The notes: a model not told the origin generated them from the letters alone. A stretch of DNA of 64,000 nucleotides from Mesorhizobium sp. AR10 (GCF_024746795.1 NZ_CP080524.1:4814001-4878000), one strand, 5' to 3'; shown: positions 52,783 through 60,694, counted from the stretch's first letter. Numbers and translations are program-made.

Positions 52783-53097
52783 ATGAACCTGAAGAAAGCC
52801 ATTGCCGCCGTGCTCATGACTGCCGCGCTGGCAGGGTGTGCGCAGACCGAAGGCCAGCAGAGAGCCACCACGGGCGCCCTGGTCGGCGGCGCGGGCGGCG
52901 CTCTCGTCGGCCAGGCCATTGGCGGCAACACCGAAAGCACGCTTATCGGCGCAGCCGGCGGCGCCCTGCTGGGTGCGGCCGTGGGCAGCGCGACCACGCC
53001 GCAGCGGCGCGGCGAAGAGCTCTGCCGCTACCGGGACCGCTACGGCCGCATCTACACCGCCCCCTGCGACGACCGGTACTACAACAACGATTATTGA
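52783..53097 (+). CDS. Glycine-zipper outer-membrane lipoprotein
   Basis: 104 residues. Signal peptide with lipobox LAGC (C19), then a glycine zipper (TTGALVGGAGGALVGQAIGG; LIGAAGGALLGAAVGS) and a tail with two cysteines and several Tyr/Arg (ELCRYRDRYGRIYTAPCDD). This is the 17-kDa-antigen or YMGG-like layout common in rhizobia. Start at 52783 has AGGAGA seven bases upstream. It is a host-type gene on the plus strand within the prophage, so a passenger. Confidence 0.82.
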   Translation: MNLKKAIAAVLMTAALAGCAQTEGQQRATTGALVGGAGGALVGQAIGGNTESTLIGAAGGALLGAAVGSATTPQRRGEELCRYRDRYGRIYTAPCDDRYYNNDY

Positions 53098-53118
53098 GAC
53101 TGCGGCCGCGGAACTGCC

Positions 53119-53170
53119 AATCTCCCCCCTCGTGGGGGAGATGTCCGGCAGGACAGAGGAGGGCGCCGTA
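53119..53170. repeat. Palindromic repeat copy C (half)
   Basis: AATCTCCCCCCTCGTGGGGG followed by AGATGTCCGGCAGGACAGAG. Only one end of the long unit is present. Confidence 0.75.
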
Positions 53171-53348
53171 GGGTGCCCAGCATCACATCGACGCCAATCG
53201 GAGGCGCCCTCAATCCGCGAAATTGTTGTCCACGAACATCTCGGCAAATTGCTGAGGCGTGAGCGTCACATTGTGGTGGCGGGCGATCTTTTGGTTCTTT
53301 GCCCGTCTGAGGCGTCATGGCCTCCGCAAGATCAGTGCTCCTTGCACC

Positions 53349-53555
53349 CTATTCCCCGTTTCGTCCCGCCTTTTCCAGTGCCGCCTTACGCTGAATTTCG
53401 ATAGTTCGATTCCAGAAGCGCACCACTTCAAAATGCTCTTGTCTGGTCAACCAGATCTTGTTCTCCAAACTAACTGGATCGCCGCCAACCGCAATCGGTT
53501 TGATCTCGAACAGTTCCATGCCCTTGGAGCGAGAAGCTGTATCTTGTACGCTCAT
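53349..53555 (-). CDS. Second HNH-like toxin-tip-type ORF
   Basis: 68 residues: MELFEIKPIAVGGDPVSLEN then KIWLTRQEHFEVVRFWNR. The pattern EIKPx3GG-P...NK..LT...H..x..FWN repeats that of the upstream tip. It starts with ATG at 53555, with GGAGGA seven bases upstream, and overlaps the SUKH stop by four bases (ATGA). Small ORFs like this often follow SMI1/KNR4 genes in toxin loci. It may be a displaced tip or an associated protein. Confidence 0.6.
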   Translation of the reverse strand: MSVQDTASRSKGMELFEIKPIAVGGDPVSLENKIWLTRQEHFEVVRFWNRTIEIQRKAALEKAGRNGE

Positions 53556-53939
53556 TTCAAGTCCTCCAGCGTAGCAAATAGATCGGCTAGGTCTCGCGCT
53601 ATTGTCTCGGCGGATTGCCGATTCATACCTATGAATGGGACGCGTACGATTGGCGTGGCTGGATCTTCAGCCATAGCCTTCACCTCCTCCGTTCGATGCG
53701 AACAGGAGGATGCCTGGTGCATATTTTTCGACTTCATATTCTCGATTGAAGTCGGCCAATTCTTCAGCTTTGAAAAGAACTATATAGCTGTCGCCGATGA
53801 AGCCTTCCCCTCCATCATGCTCCTTAAGGAAATTGGTGTAATCCTTGGGCAGCGTCACTCCCAGGTTTGCGGACAGGCCATCGACAAGCGCGGCTTCAGC
53901 CGGTTTATCGAGATCTCCCTCAGTTAAACTATATCCCAC
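53552..53939 (-). pseudogene. SMI1/KNR4 (SUKH) immunity protein, frameshifted
   Basis: The first frame encodes LVDGLSANLGVTLPKDYTNF, LKEHDGGEGFIGDSYIVLF and GILLFASNGGGEGYG, the SUKH fold, then stops at 53667. A second frame continues with DPATPIVRVPFIGM and RQSAETIARDLADLF, the SUKH C-terminus. One base deleted near 53671 would join them. GTG at 53939 has GGAG seven bases upstream and follows the toxin-tip stop. SUKH proteins neutralise nuclease-type polymorphic toxins. Confidence 0.72.
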
Positions 53940-53941
53940 TG

Positions 53942-54257
53942 CTATTCTCCGATGTCTTTCAGCAATTTGTTCCACCAGGTCGTAATCTGCTGCCGATGAA
54001 CTTCGCGGGGCAGAATGACCTTGTTGGACGCATCGGTCGGACTCCCGCCAAACTTCACTGGCTTGATTTCATGCACATCCAAGGACTGGCGGACAAGTCC
54101 CTGCAGCGTCGAACAGGCCTGATTTGACCAGCCGGCCGGTGCGCGGGTCGACCTGGCCGTACATGGCCTCATGCAGGCCACTGCCATCGGCCGCGCGTTG
54201 GCCGTCACCTCGTCTTCCGCCTGCGCGATCTGGCCGTTGAACCGGCGGCGGGACAGC
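53942..54257 (-). pseudogene. Internal-virion-protein fragment joined to HNH-like toxin tip
   Basis: The 5' half repeats the internal virion gene (RRRFNGQIAQAEDEVTANAR; then, in a shifted frame, DGSGLHEAMYGQVDPRTGRL). The 3' part encodes SLDVHEIKPVKFGGSPTDAS then NKVILPREVHRQQITTWWNK and a stop at 53942: the end of an HNH-like nuclease tip as seen in polymorphic toxins. Two frame changes make the whole non-functional as it stands; the tip from ATG 54208 is open. It is directly followed by the SUKH gene. Confidence 0.62.
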
Positions 54258-54303
54258 GCCCCCCCTCTGGCCTGCCGGCCATCTCCCCCACGAGGGGGAG
54301 ATT
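54258..54303. repeat. Palindromic repeat copy D (half)
   Basis: GCCCCCCCTCTGGCCTGCCG then GCCATCTCCCCCACGAGGGG GAGAT, one end of the long unit, immediately after the duplicated phage fragment. Confidence 0.75.
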
Positions 54304-54318
54304 GGCAGCTTCAAGCCC

Positions 54319-54642
54319 TCACCGCTCCTCTGCCCTCGCCGCCTTCTCCAGCGCCGCTAGCTGTGCCTCGTCCAGCGTCAGAAACCCCATAATGTGCTGC
54401 ACCACTTCGGCCCGCGCATTGCTCAGCGCGCTGTGCAGTTCGAAGCCGTTCGGCGTTTTGGTCTTGGCCAGCCACTCGCCATAGGACGGGCGGCGGTAGT
54501 AGCCGGTGGCGGCGGTGAGGTCGGCCAGCACCATTTCGCCGTCCTGACCCGAGAACACCCTGAGACAGGCCTTGGTCAGCGCGTCGCGCGCCTTGACCGG
54601 ACCGCCGGCCTGGCTGGAGTGGGCGAAGCGTTTGCCGCTCAT
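54319..54642 (-). CDS. Bbp19-like phage protein
   Basis: 107 residues, helical. ACLRVFSGQDGEMVLADLTA then a Tyr-rich segment (TGYYRRPSYGEWL) and SNARAEVVQHIMGFLTLDEA fit short phage proteins found after portal genes. It overlaps the portal stop by four bases (ATGA). Family call is by position and pattern; function unknown. Confidence 0.6.
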   Translation of the reverse strand: MSGKRFAHSSQAGGPVKARDALTKACLRVFSGQDGEMVLADLTAATGYYRRPSYGEWLAKTKTPNGFELHSALSNARAEVVQHIMGFLTLDEAQLAALEKAARAEER

Positions 54643-56435
54643 GCGCCACCCCCCTGAGTGCCGGGCGCGGCCTGTGCGCCAACCGGCGCACCCTGCCCGC
54701 CACCCTGTCCGCCCGGCTGCCCGCCCTGACCGCCGATCAACCCCTGCAAACTATCCAGCAACCCGCTGTCGCGCGCCTGCACGGCGGCCGGCACGGCGTC
54801 CTTGGCGACCTTGCCGGCGGTGGCGATCGCCGCCATGCCGGCTTGCGCCTGTTGAGCTTTGGCTCTCGCATCGCGCAGACCGTCGACTTCCTCCTTGCGG
54901 CGAAAGATCCGTTGCGGGCTGCGGCCGGCGCTCTGCACGATCTTGAGCGCCTCGTCGCCGTCGATGTTGTCCATGACGCCGGGATCGAACTGCGCCATCT
55001 GCATGGCGGTGGTGACGACCTGGATGGTGTCGCGGGCTTCGGCCGAGCGGCGCAGCACGTCGAGCGGACCGGTGAATGTCGGCCGCACCGCCTTGCCGGC
55101 CAGGCTCGCCGGCGGCAGGAAGCGGCTGTCCTCGTCGTACAGCCCCTTATCCTCCAAAATGCCGAGCTCGCGGTCGAGGTTCGAAGCAAAACCCGCCTGG
55201 ATGATCGAGCCCGAGGGACCGAGCAGCGCGCCCTTCTCCTCCTGCCTGATCAAGGCTTCGGTCGCCGTCATCTGCGGGTTCTGCACCAGCGTCTGGAACA
55301 AATTGACGAACATCATGTCACGGATTTCCTCGGCCCGGCTCGCCGCGTAGTTGAAGGCATAGGTCGGGTTCTGCCCGGTCACGATCGGCGCAATCAGGGG
55401 CCTGCCATTGTCGTCGATCAGGCCGGGATAGTTCTCGCCGGGATTGAGCACCGGCACATAGTCGAGCCTGGCCTTCGAGGCGGTGGCCGGATCGGTGACC
55501 TGCTGCAAGGCGCGCAGGCCCGAGCGGCGCACGGCGTTTTCCTCGCGCACGGTGGTCAGCGCCTCGATGGTCGGCGAGATGCCGTAGGGGTCGCCCTCGT
55601 AGCGGCGCCAGTTGAAGCACGACACCGGGAACGAGCGGAAACCGCTTTCCCTGACCATCACCTCCTCGTCCTCGATGACGTGGTAGGAGGCAAACGCCGT
55701 GTCGAGATACTGGTAGCTTCCGCCCAGCCGATACATCTTGCGCTCGTCGCGCGGCTGGATGCACTGGATCAGCGAGATCTTCGTCTCGCATTTGGCCGGA
55801 TCGTCGACCAGCATTTTTATCCGCGCCGGCAGTCTTTCGTAGCCGAGCAGGTGCGCCGCCTGGCGGGCCGTACGCTCGTAGCGGCGGTGGAACGTGTCGA
55901 CCTGGCCCCAGCGGTTGCGCGCGAGATAGCCCTCGACCACCGGGATCGAGGCATAGCGGATCAGCGTGCCGCCAAAGCCCTCCTCGGCATAGAGATAGGC
56001 CGGGCCGTAGCGCACGACATTGCGCAGGCAGGCTTGCGTCGCCGGCACGAAGTTCGAATTGGCGGAATAGCGCAGCGCAAACAGGAAATCGCGCAGCGCT
56101 TCAGCCCATTCCTTTTCCTCGTCGGTCTCCTCGTCATTCATGGCGGCGGTCGACAGGCCGTGCCATTTTTCCGACTGCGGAATGATCAGGCTTTCCAGCC
56201 CGGCGGCCAGCCGGTTGGCGGCCGAGTTGATGGTGTTGGCGTAGACGCGGGCGCCGCGCCGCTCCTGCCGCTCGGCCTGCGAATCCGCCACGCCGGTCCT
56301 GCGGCCGCTCCAGACATCGGGCGCGTCGGGGTCGCAGAATTCGGAGATGGCCTCCCAGACAGCCTCATACTGGCTGCGCTCGCTCTCCAGTTCGGCCTGG
56401 CGCGACAGGATATCGTGGGCGCGGGAATCGCTCAT
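54639..56435 (-). CDS. Phage portal (head-tail connector) protein, T7 gp8-like
   Basis: 598 residues. Features are LAAGLESLIIPQSEKWHGL, a long helical wing with VIEALTTVREENAVRRSGLR-type segments near 300-330, and RAEEIRDMMFVNLFQTLVQN with MTATEALIRQEEKGALLGPS toward the C-terminus, typical of podovirus collar portals. The end is Gly/Gln-rich. ATG 56435 (MSDSRAHDI) has GAGGCA upstream; 56447 does not. Forms the dodecameric DNA gate. Confidence 0.9.
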   Translation of the reverse strand: MSDSRAHDILSRQAELESERSQYEAVWEAISEFCDPDAPDVWSGRRTGVADSQAERQERRGARVYANTINSAANRLAAGLESLIIPQSEKWHGLSTAAMNDEETDEEKEWAEALRDFLFALRYSANSNFVPATQACLRNVVRYGPAYLYAEEGFGGTLIRYASIPVVEGYLARNRWGQVDTFHRRYERTARQAAHLLGYERLPARIKMLVDDPAKCETKISLIQCIQPRDERKMYRLGGSYQYLDTAFASYHVIEDEEVMVRESGFRSFPVSCFNWRRYEGDPYGISPTIEALTTVREENAVRRSGLRALQQVTDPATASKARLDYVPVLNPGENYPGLIDDNGRPLIAPIVTGQNPTYAFNYAASRAEEIRDMMFVNLFQTLVQNPQMTATEALIRQEEKGALLGPSGSIIQAGFASNLDRELGILEDKGLYDEDSRFLPPASLAGKAVRPTFTGPLDVLRRSAEARDTIQVVTTAMQMAQFDPGVMDNIDGDEALKIVQSAGRSPQRIFRRKEEVDGLRDARAKAQQAQAGMAAIATAGKVAKDAVPAAVQARDSGLLDSLQGLIGGQGGQPGGQGGGQGAPVGAQAAPGTQGGGA

Positions 56436-56473
56436 GCTTTGCCTCATTTTTTGGGCTGACGGCCGGAGCTACC

Positions 56474-56650
56474 GATCTCCCCCCTTGCGGGGGAGATGTC
56501 CGGCAGGACAGAGGGGGGTGCTGTCCCTCCGACCTGTCAGCCAATCGCAGATACCCTCGGATAGTTGTCCAGTAGGCTGAATCAAAGGCTGGCGATCCTT
56601 CCCACCCCCCTCTGTCCTGCCGGACATCTCCCCCGCAAGGGGGGAGATCG
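56474..56650. repeat. Palindromic repeat copy E (full)
   Basis: Begins GATCTCCCCCCTTGCGGGGG and ends CCCCGCAAGGGGGGAGATC, with inner arms GATGTCCGGCAGGACAGAGG and CCTCTGTCCTGCCGGACATC. A nearly perfect long inverted repeat around an unrelated 80-base centre. It lies between the portal and the acyltransferase genes. Confidence 0.85.
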
Positions 56651-56674
56651 GCAGCTTCACCGCCGGCTTCGCGC

Positions 56675-57865
56675 CTACTCCGCCGGCGTCGTCTCCAGCG
56701 CCGGCTGATTTTTCCGCCCGAAGCGCTGGACGACGAAGCGGCCCGCCTTCTGGCCGGGGACCTCGATCAGATTGTAGGTGATCCAGGACAGCAGGGTCAC
56801 CGTCGGCAGGACGACGGCAACGACGATGGCGAAGCGCAGCGGCGCCGCCAGGTCGTGGCCGTACTCGGTGATGACCAACGCCGCGACAGGCTGCAACACC
56901 AGCAGATGGATCAGGTAGATGCTGAAGGACAGCTCGCCCATCAGATGGAAGAACCGGTTGCTGAGTGTCACGGCGATCGCCCTCGCCACGCGTCCGGCCA
57001 TGCCCGGCAGCATGCGGTAGAGAACCAGGGCGAAGAAGCCCAGCACCAGCGCTTCACGGATCAGCAGCTTGCCCAGCCCGTATTCACCGCCAAACGGCAG
57101 CGCCGCCAGCAGCAGCGCCAGTGCCAGATAAAGGAACGGCCGCGGCCGGCTTTGATGCACGATGCCCGCCAACAGCATGCCGCACAGAAAAATCTGCATC
57201 TTCAGCGCCAGGAAGGACGGCATCGGAAAACGGATCGACAATAGCCCCATGACAAACACGATGAGGCAGCCGAGCGCCGCCACCAGCACCGCGCTCCTGA
57301 CCCAGTCGAGCCTGCGCACCAGCAGCATGACGGCCGGGAACAGGGCATAAAACTGCATCTCCAGCCCCAGGCTCCAGTCGGGCAGCGGCGTGCGGTAGGC
57401 GAGGTTCGGCACCAGGCCGAACAGGAAGGTGAGATGGGCGACGATGTTCTTCAGGCCGCTGTCGAGATAGCGCTCGGGCGCCTGGTGCGGCCGAAGCAGG
57501 AAATCATCGATGATTATCCTCGACTCGTAGAGATAGGGCCCAAGCGCCAGCGCCAGGAAAAGCATGACGTAGAACAGCGGCGCGATCCTGAAATAGCGCC
57601 GCGTCCAGAATTTCAGCCAGGTTTCCGGCCTTTGCCACGGCTCCTTGTCCTGGCGCAGCTGATAGTGGAACACCATCAGGAAGCCGGACAGCATGATGAA
57701 CAGGTCGACGCCGAGATCCGGCTCGCCGAGGATGGGAACGTGCCAGCCGGTCAGCAGCAGGCAATGCCCGACAAGCACCCAGATCGCCGCGAGCGCCCGA
57801 AGCCCGTCCAGGCATTCGATGCGCGATGACCTGATATCTGTGATGCCGGATTCCGAGGTAGTCAT
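56675..57865 (-). CDS. Acyltransferase family 3 (OafA-like) membrane protein
   Basis: About 396 residues with ten or more membrane helices. The family signature is near the N-terminus: RIECLDGLRALAAIWVLVGH (H in helix 1) and LGVDLFIMLSGFLMVFHY; the R-rich loop RYFRIAPLFYVM follows. Such enzymes acetylate O-antigen or capsule sugars. Start uncertain (57865 or 57892). Flanked on both sides by palindromic repeats. Probably a surface-modifying passenger. Confidence 0.9.
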   Translation of the reverse strand: MTTSESGITDIRSSRIECLDGLRALAAIWVLVGHCLLLTGWHVPILGEPDLGVDLFIMLSGFLMVFHYQLRQDKEPWQRPETWLKFWTRRYFRIAPLFYVMLFLALALGPYLYESRIIIDDFLLRPHQAPERYLDSGLKNIVAHLTFLFGLVPNLAYRTPLPDWSLGLEMQFYALFPAVMLLVRRLDWVRSAVLVAALGCLIVFVMGLLSIRFPMPSFLALKMQIFLCGMLLAGIVHQSRPRPFLYLALALLLAALPFGGEYGLGKLLIREALVLGFFALVLYRMLPGMAGRVARAIAVTLSNRFFHLMGELSFSIYLIHLLVLQPVAALVITEYGHDLAAPLRFAIVVAVVLPTVTLLSWITYNLIEVPGQKAGRFVVQRFGRKNQPALETTPAE

Positions 57866-57970
57866 CGAGATAACCATGTTGCAGTGCAGCATGGCGCCTG
57901 AGGCCGGATTGTCAACCCACTGAGAGATGACGAATTGCCGTGGGCTGTTACGCGAAACGCAGAAGCTGCT

Positions 57971-58122
57971 GATCTCCCCACTTGAGGGGGAGATGGCCGG
58001 CAGGCTAGAGGGGGTCGTCTCGCTTGAAGCGCCAACACACTCTTTCAGTTAGAAGGTCGCGTCCCGTCGCACCGACCCCCTCTGTCGCCTTCGGCGACAT
58101 CTCCCCCTCAAGGGGGGAGATT
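57971..58122. repeat. Palindromic repeat copy F (full)
   Basis: Begins GATCTCCCCACTTGAGGGGG and ends CCCCTCAAGGGGGGAGATTA, with inner arms AGATGGCCGGCAGGCTAGAG and GACATCTCC. Lies just upstream of the acyltransferase gene and overlaps the stop of a 31-codon ORF. Confidence 0.8.
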
Positions 58123-58216
58123 ACCCCCGCCTCTTCACCACCCGCGCATGCCGGCGCCAGGTCCACCAGTCCCACACACGCCTGCGAAAACTGCGCTTCA
58201 TCGCGGTCATGGTCAT
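58121..58216 (-). CDS. Possible 31-residue basic peptide
   Basis: MTMTAMKRSFRRRVWDWWTW followed by RRHARVVKRRG. Its ATG overlaps the upstream TGA by four bases (ATGA), typical of this phage operon. Stop lies in the palindromic repeat. May be the truncated start of a longer protein. Confidence 0.4.
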   Translation of the reverse strand: MTMTAMKRSFRRRVWDWWTWRRHARVVKRRG

Positions 58217-58407
58217 ACCCCCAGCAGCACGCGGCGCTGGCCGGTCAGGTCTGAGGGCGACAGGTCGGTTTTCACCGTGCTTGCAGTGCCCTGGCGCTGT
58301 TCGAGTTCAGCCCGAAGTGCGGCTTCGCGCGCCTGCACGTCCTTGTCGGCAATCGTCGGCGTCGGCGGCAGCGGCTTCAGTTCCGGTGGTTTTTGAAAGA
58401 GACACAT
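58213..58407 (-). CDS. Small phage protein
   Basis: 64 residues: MCLFQKPPELKPLPPTPTIA, a charged helix (DVQAREAALRAELEQRQ), and an end with DLTGQRRVLLGV. Short podovirus proteins of this type lie near the portal gene. GAAGG eight bases before ATG 58407. It overlaps the end of the DUF2833-like frame by about 100 bases, so that gene probably ended earlier originally. Confidence 0.65.
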   Translation of the reverse strand: MCLFQKPPELKPLPPTPTIADKDVQAREAALRAELEQRQGTASTVKTDLSPSDLTGQRRVLLGV

Positions 58408-58876
58408 GGTTCCAGCCTTCTCTTGTCCAGTCGTAGAGGAAAAAATCTTCGCCGTTCTTGCCGTAGCCCGGCAGCAGGCAGCGTTGCGTGGCGCCCAGCC
58501 GGCCAAGCCAGCGCAGCGCCAAATCATTTGCGGCCAGCGCCCGCGCCTCGACCCGCCAGGCGCCCCGCGCCGCCACTTGCGATCCGAGCACGGTGTGAAA
58601 GAACTCGGTGATGCCAGGCACGCAGCGCCTCATGCGGCGCGTGCCCCAGCTCCAGGCGATCCACAGCCCGCCGCGCTGTTCGGCGGCGCCGAAGCCGGCC
58701 TCCGGATTGCCGTTTAGCTCGGCGACATAGGCCAAGCCCTGCAGCGCCGTCAGCGCCAGCAACGCCGGCGACCACTGGTCGAACTGGCAGTCGATCTCGG
58801 CCCGGTCCTCGGGCCGCAGATTGGCGGCGACGTAGGAGAGGTCGCGCAAGGTTGCGGGGATGATGCGAAGGGTCAT
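58307..58876 (-). CDS. DUF2833-like (GNAT-type) phage protein
   Basis: 189 residues. LRIIPATLRDLSYVAANLRP then RAEIDCQFDQWSPALLAL and GLAYVAELNGNPEAGFGAAE match the GNAT-like phage DUF2833 (T7 gp13 group). The last 35 residues after FFLYDWTREGW are unpatterned and overlap the next gene, suggesting a lost stop. The 5' part is duplicated, in broken form, at 59338-59477. Confidence 0.72.
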   Translation of the reverse strand: MTLRIIPATLRDLSYVAANLRPEDRAEIDCQFDQWSPALLALTALQGLAYVAELNGNPEAGFGAAEQRGGLWIAWSWGTRRMRRCVPGITEFFHTVLGSQVAARGAWRVEARALAANDLALRWLGRLGATQRCLLPGYGKNGEDFFLYDWTREGWNHVSLSKTTGTEAAAADADDCRQGRAGARSRTSG

Positions 58877-58964
58877 GAGCGCACCAGAGCGGCACTCGAC
58901 TGGCAGAAAATTGCCAGCGGTTTCAAAGTTTTGATGCCGGGATGGTCTTTAGTTCGGTCGGCGC

Positions 58965-59297
58965 CTAGGCTTGTTCTCCTGGCGGTCGATATCTGATCGA
59001 CGATGCCTTTTGCAGTGCTGCAAGCGTGTCCTCGACGGTCAGGAGGACGGTCGTCTGGACGGAACTCAGCGCTCCACCCGCGCCGATCGCGAGTGACGTA
59101 GCCGCCATCGACACATTGTCGGGAGCCTCCCACAGATTGTATCCGTCATGCTCCCCAAAGGCGTACCAGAAGCCGTGCAACTTTCCGCCAACCGATTCAA
59201 TGTACTGCTTCGCCGCTTCTCGGCGGTCCTCGGGGTTCTTGATGAGCTTCGCCCATGTTGCCGGCGTGTAGCTGAACCGGGTCAGGTATAATGGCAT
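58965..59297 (-). CDS. GYD domain-containing protein
   Basis: 110 residues. The GYD hallmark is FGEHDGYNLWEAPDN; the N-terminus LYLTRFSYTPATWAKLIKNP and SLAIGAGGALSSVQTTVLLT complete the ferredoxin-like fold. Function unknown. A common host gene, placed between the two copies of the DUF2833 5' end, so an inserted passenger. Confidence 0.87.
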   Translation of the reverse strand: MPLYLTRFSYTPATWAKLIKNPEDRREAAKQYIESVGGKLHGFWYAFGEHDGYNLWEAPDNVSMAATSLAIGAGGALSSVQTTVLLTVEDTLAALQKASSIRYRPPGEQA

Positions 59298-59337
59298 GGT
59301 CTTATCCTCCCTGTTGCCCGCTAAACATACAGGAGTT

Positions 59338-59477
59338 CGGGCCTGACTGCGACAGCGGCGCTAAGGCCGGCGACCACTGATCGAACTGACAATCGATCTC
59401 GGCGCGGGCTTCGGGCCGCAGACTGGCGACGATTAGGTGAGGTCGCGCAGCGTGGCTGGGATGATGCGGACGGGCAT
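59338..59477 (-). pseudogene. Duplicated DUF2833 5' fragment
   Basis: VRIIPATLRDLT is followed by an in-frame stop; the next frame continues with LRPEARAEIDCQFDQWSPAL. It repeats the first 45 codons of the gene at 58876 with about one substitution in six. One base lost at the join. A remnant. Confidence 0.75.
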
Positions 59478-59485
59478 GGGGTTTT

Positions 59486-59550
59486 CGTCATCCTAGGGCG
59501 AAGCAAGGAGCGAAGCGACGCGGCGCAGACCCTAGGATCCATGCCGTGAC
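59486..59550. repeat. Second intergenic repeat family, copy 1
   Basis: CGTCATCCTAGGGCGAAGCA ... GACCCTAGGATCCATGCCGT. The outer words ATCCTAGGG and CCCTAGGAT form an inverted repeat. A common rhizobial type. Confidence 0.7.
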
Positions 59551-59603
59551 CTGCGAGCGATGCAACCTTGCAAAATTCTGATCCGCCGCATTCCTCGGCG
59601 ACC

Positions 59604-59644
59604 GTCACGGCATGGATCCTCGGGTCAAGCCCGAGGATGACGAA
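59604..59644. repeat. Second intergenic repeat family, short variant
   Basis: GTCACGGCATGGATCCTCGG then CCCGAGGATGACGAAG, an abbreviated, opposite-oriented copy lacking the middle. Confidence 0.6.
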
Positions 59645-59667
59645 GCGATGCGATGGGTTCTCTGCCG

Positions 59668-60423
59668 CTACCTGAACGCCCCCAGCGGATCGCTCTGCCC
59701 CACCTTCCGCCTCGCGCCCTTGAACTCCGCCGGGTCGACCACCGCTTCCCTCAGCATCATCACGCCATAGCGTGTCGCCGCCATCAGATCGTCGCGCAGC
59801 TTCACCACCTGGCCGTCCTTACGATGGTAGAGCCGGAACTCCTCGAACCAGGGCAAAAGCGTCGAGAACACCTTGAAGCGGCCGCTCTGCATGCGGTCCA
59901 GCATCTCCATCAGCCCGGCCTCGACCGAGACCGAGCCGTCGGGGAATTGCGCGTGGCGAGTCAGCATGTTCAGCCCATGCGCCGAATACTGCCGGGCGAG
60001 TGCGACGCCCGCGCCTTCCAGCGTTTCGCGACGGCCGTCGCGCGGCCATGCCCAGGGCAGCCATTCGCCCCACGGTTTCAGCGTCAGCGCCTGCATGGCT
60101 GGCGTCTGCTGCGAAGCGCGGCAGGCTTTGGAGACATAGACGACATCGGCCTCCGTATCCCAGGCGAGCTCGACCGCGGCCGAGGGATGGTCCCAGCCGA
60201 AATCCAGCGCGCCGAGCCTGGGCCAATAGCGCGGCAGCCGGAACGGCTCGCAGGCGACCAGGTCCTCGGCCACCGGGAAGATGCGGCCGGAACCCAGCAC
60301 CGGAATGCCCTTGGCGCGCGCCTCGCGCTCATGTGCGGGATAGGCGGATACAATCGCGGCGCGCTCTTGCTCGGTATAATGCTGGGCATCGTCGATGGTC
60401 ATGAAGGTGACGTGGCGGGTCAT
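59668..60423 (-). pseudogene. Phage terminase large subunit, C-terminal half
   Basis: 251 residues. It starts at HVTFMTIDDAQHYTEQERA and contains IPVLGSGRIFPV, LGALDFGWDHPSAAVELAW (nuclease acidic residue D) and MLDRMQSGRFKVFSTLLPWF with KLRDDLMAATRYGVMMLREA, all from the RNase-H-like nuclease domain. The N-terminal ATPase (Walker A/B) is absent; upstream DNA is non-coding repeats. The ATG at 60423 does have GGAGG six bases upstream. Without the motor the phage cannot package. Confidence 0.82.
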
Positions 60424-60530
60424 GGTTCACCTCCGAGTTTGATTCAAGATGCGGCGGTAAGACATTGTTCAGGCGCGGGTTTTCTAACCAAGGCAAGTGT
60501 TGTTCTGCACCAGAGCGCCCTTCGGCCACT

Positions 60531-60599
60531 GTTACGGCATGGATCCTAGGGTCTGCCCCGCGTCGCTTCGCTCCTTGCTCCGCTCTAGGATGACGAAGG
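60531..60599. repeat. Second intergenic repeat family, copy 2
   Basis: GTTACGGCATGGATCCTAGG ... CTCTAGGATGACGAAG, inverted relative to copies 1 and 3. Confidence 0.7.
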
Positions 60600-60694
60600 C
60601 AAGGTAGCCAATCGCACATGTCGGCAAATCGCAATCTCCACGGCGGCCGCTGATGGCTATCGTAGACGTTCAAGATTGGCCGAAACGATGTTCC

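Larger units (their letters stand above)
32933..60423 (-). mobile_element. Degenerate T7-like (podovirus-type) prophage
   Basis: The minus-strand order right to left is terminase (C-terminal half), DUF2833-like, portal, Bbp19-like, structural protein, scaffold, capsid, tail tube A and B, internal virion proteins, tail fibre, endolysin, spanins and holin. That is the late region of a podovirus. Integrase, polymerase, replication and packaging-ATPase regions are missing. An IS, several palindromic repeats and host-like passengers interrupt it. No attachment repeats were identified, so both ends are approximate. Confidence 0.85.

Noticed and set aside
54843..56459. 538-codon plus-strand ORF opposite the portal gene
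   Set aside because: Antisense shadow; composition is the reverse-strand bias pattern.
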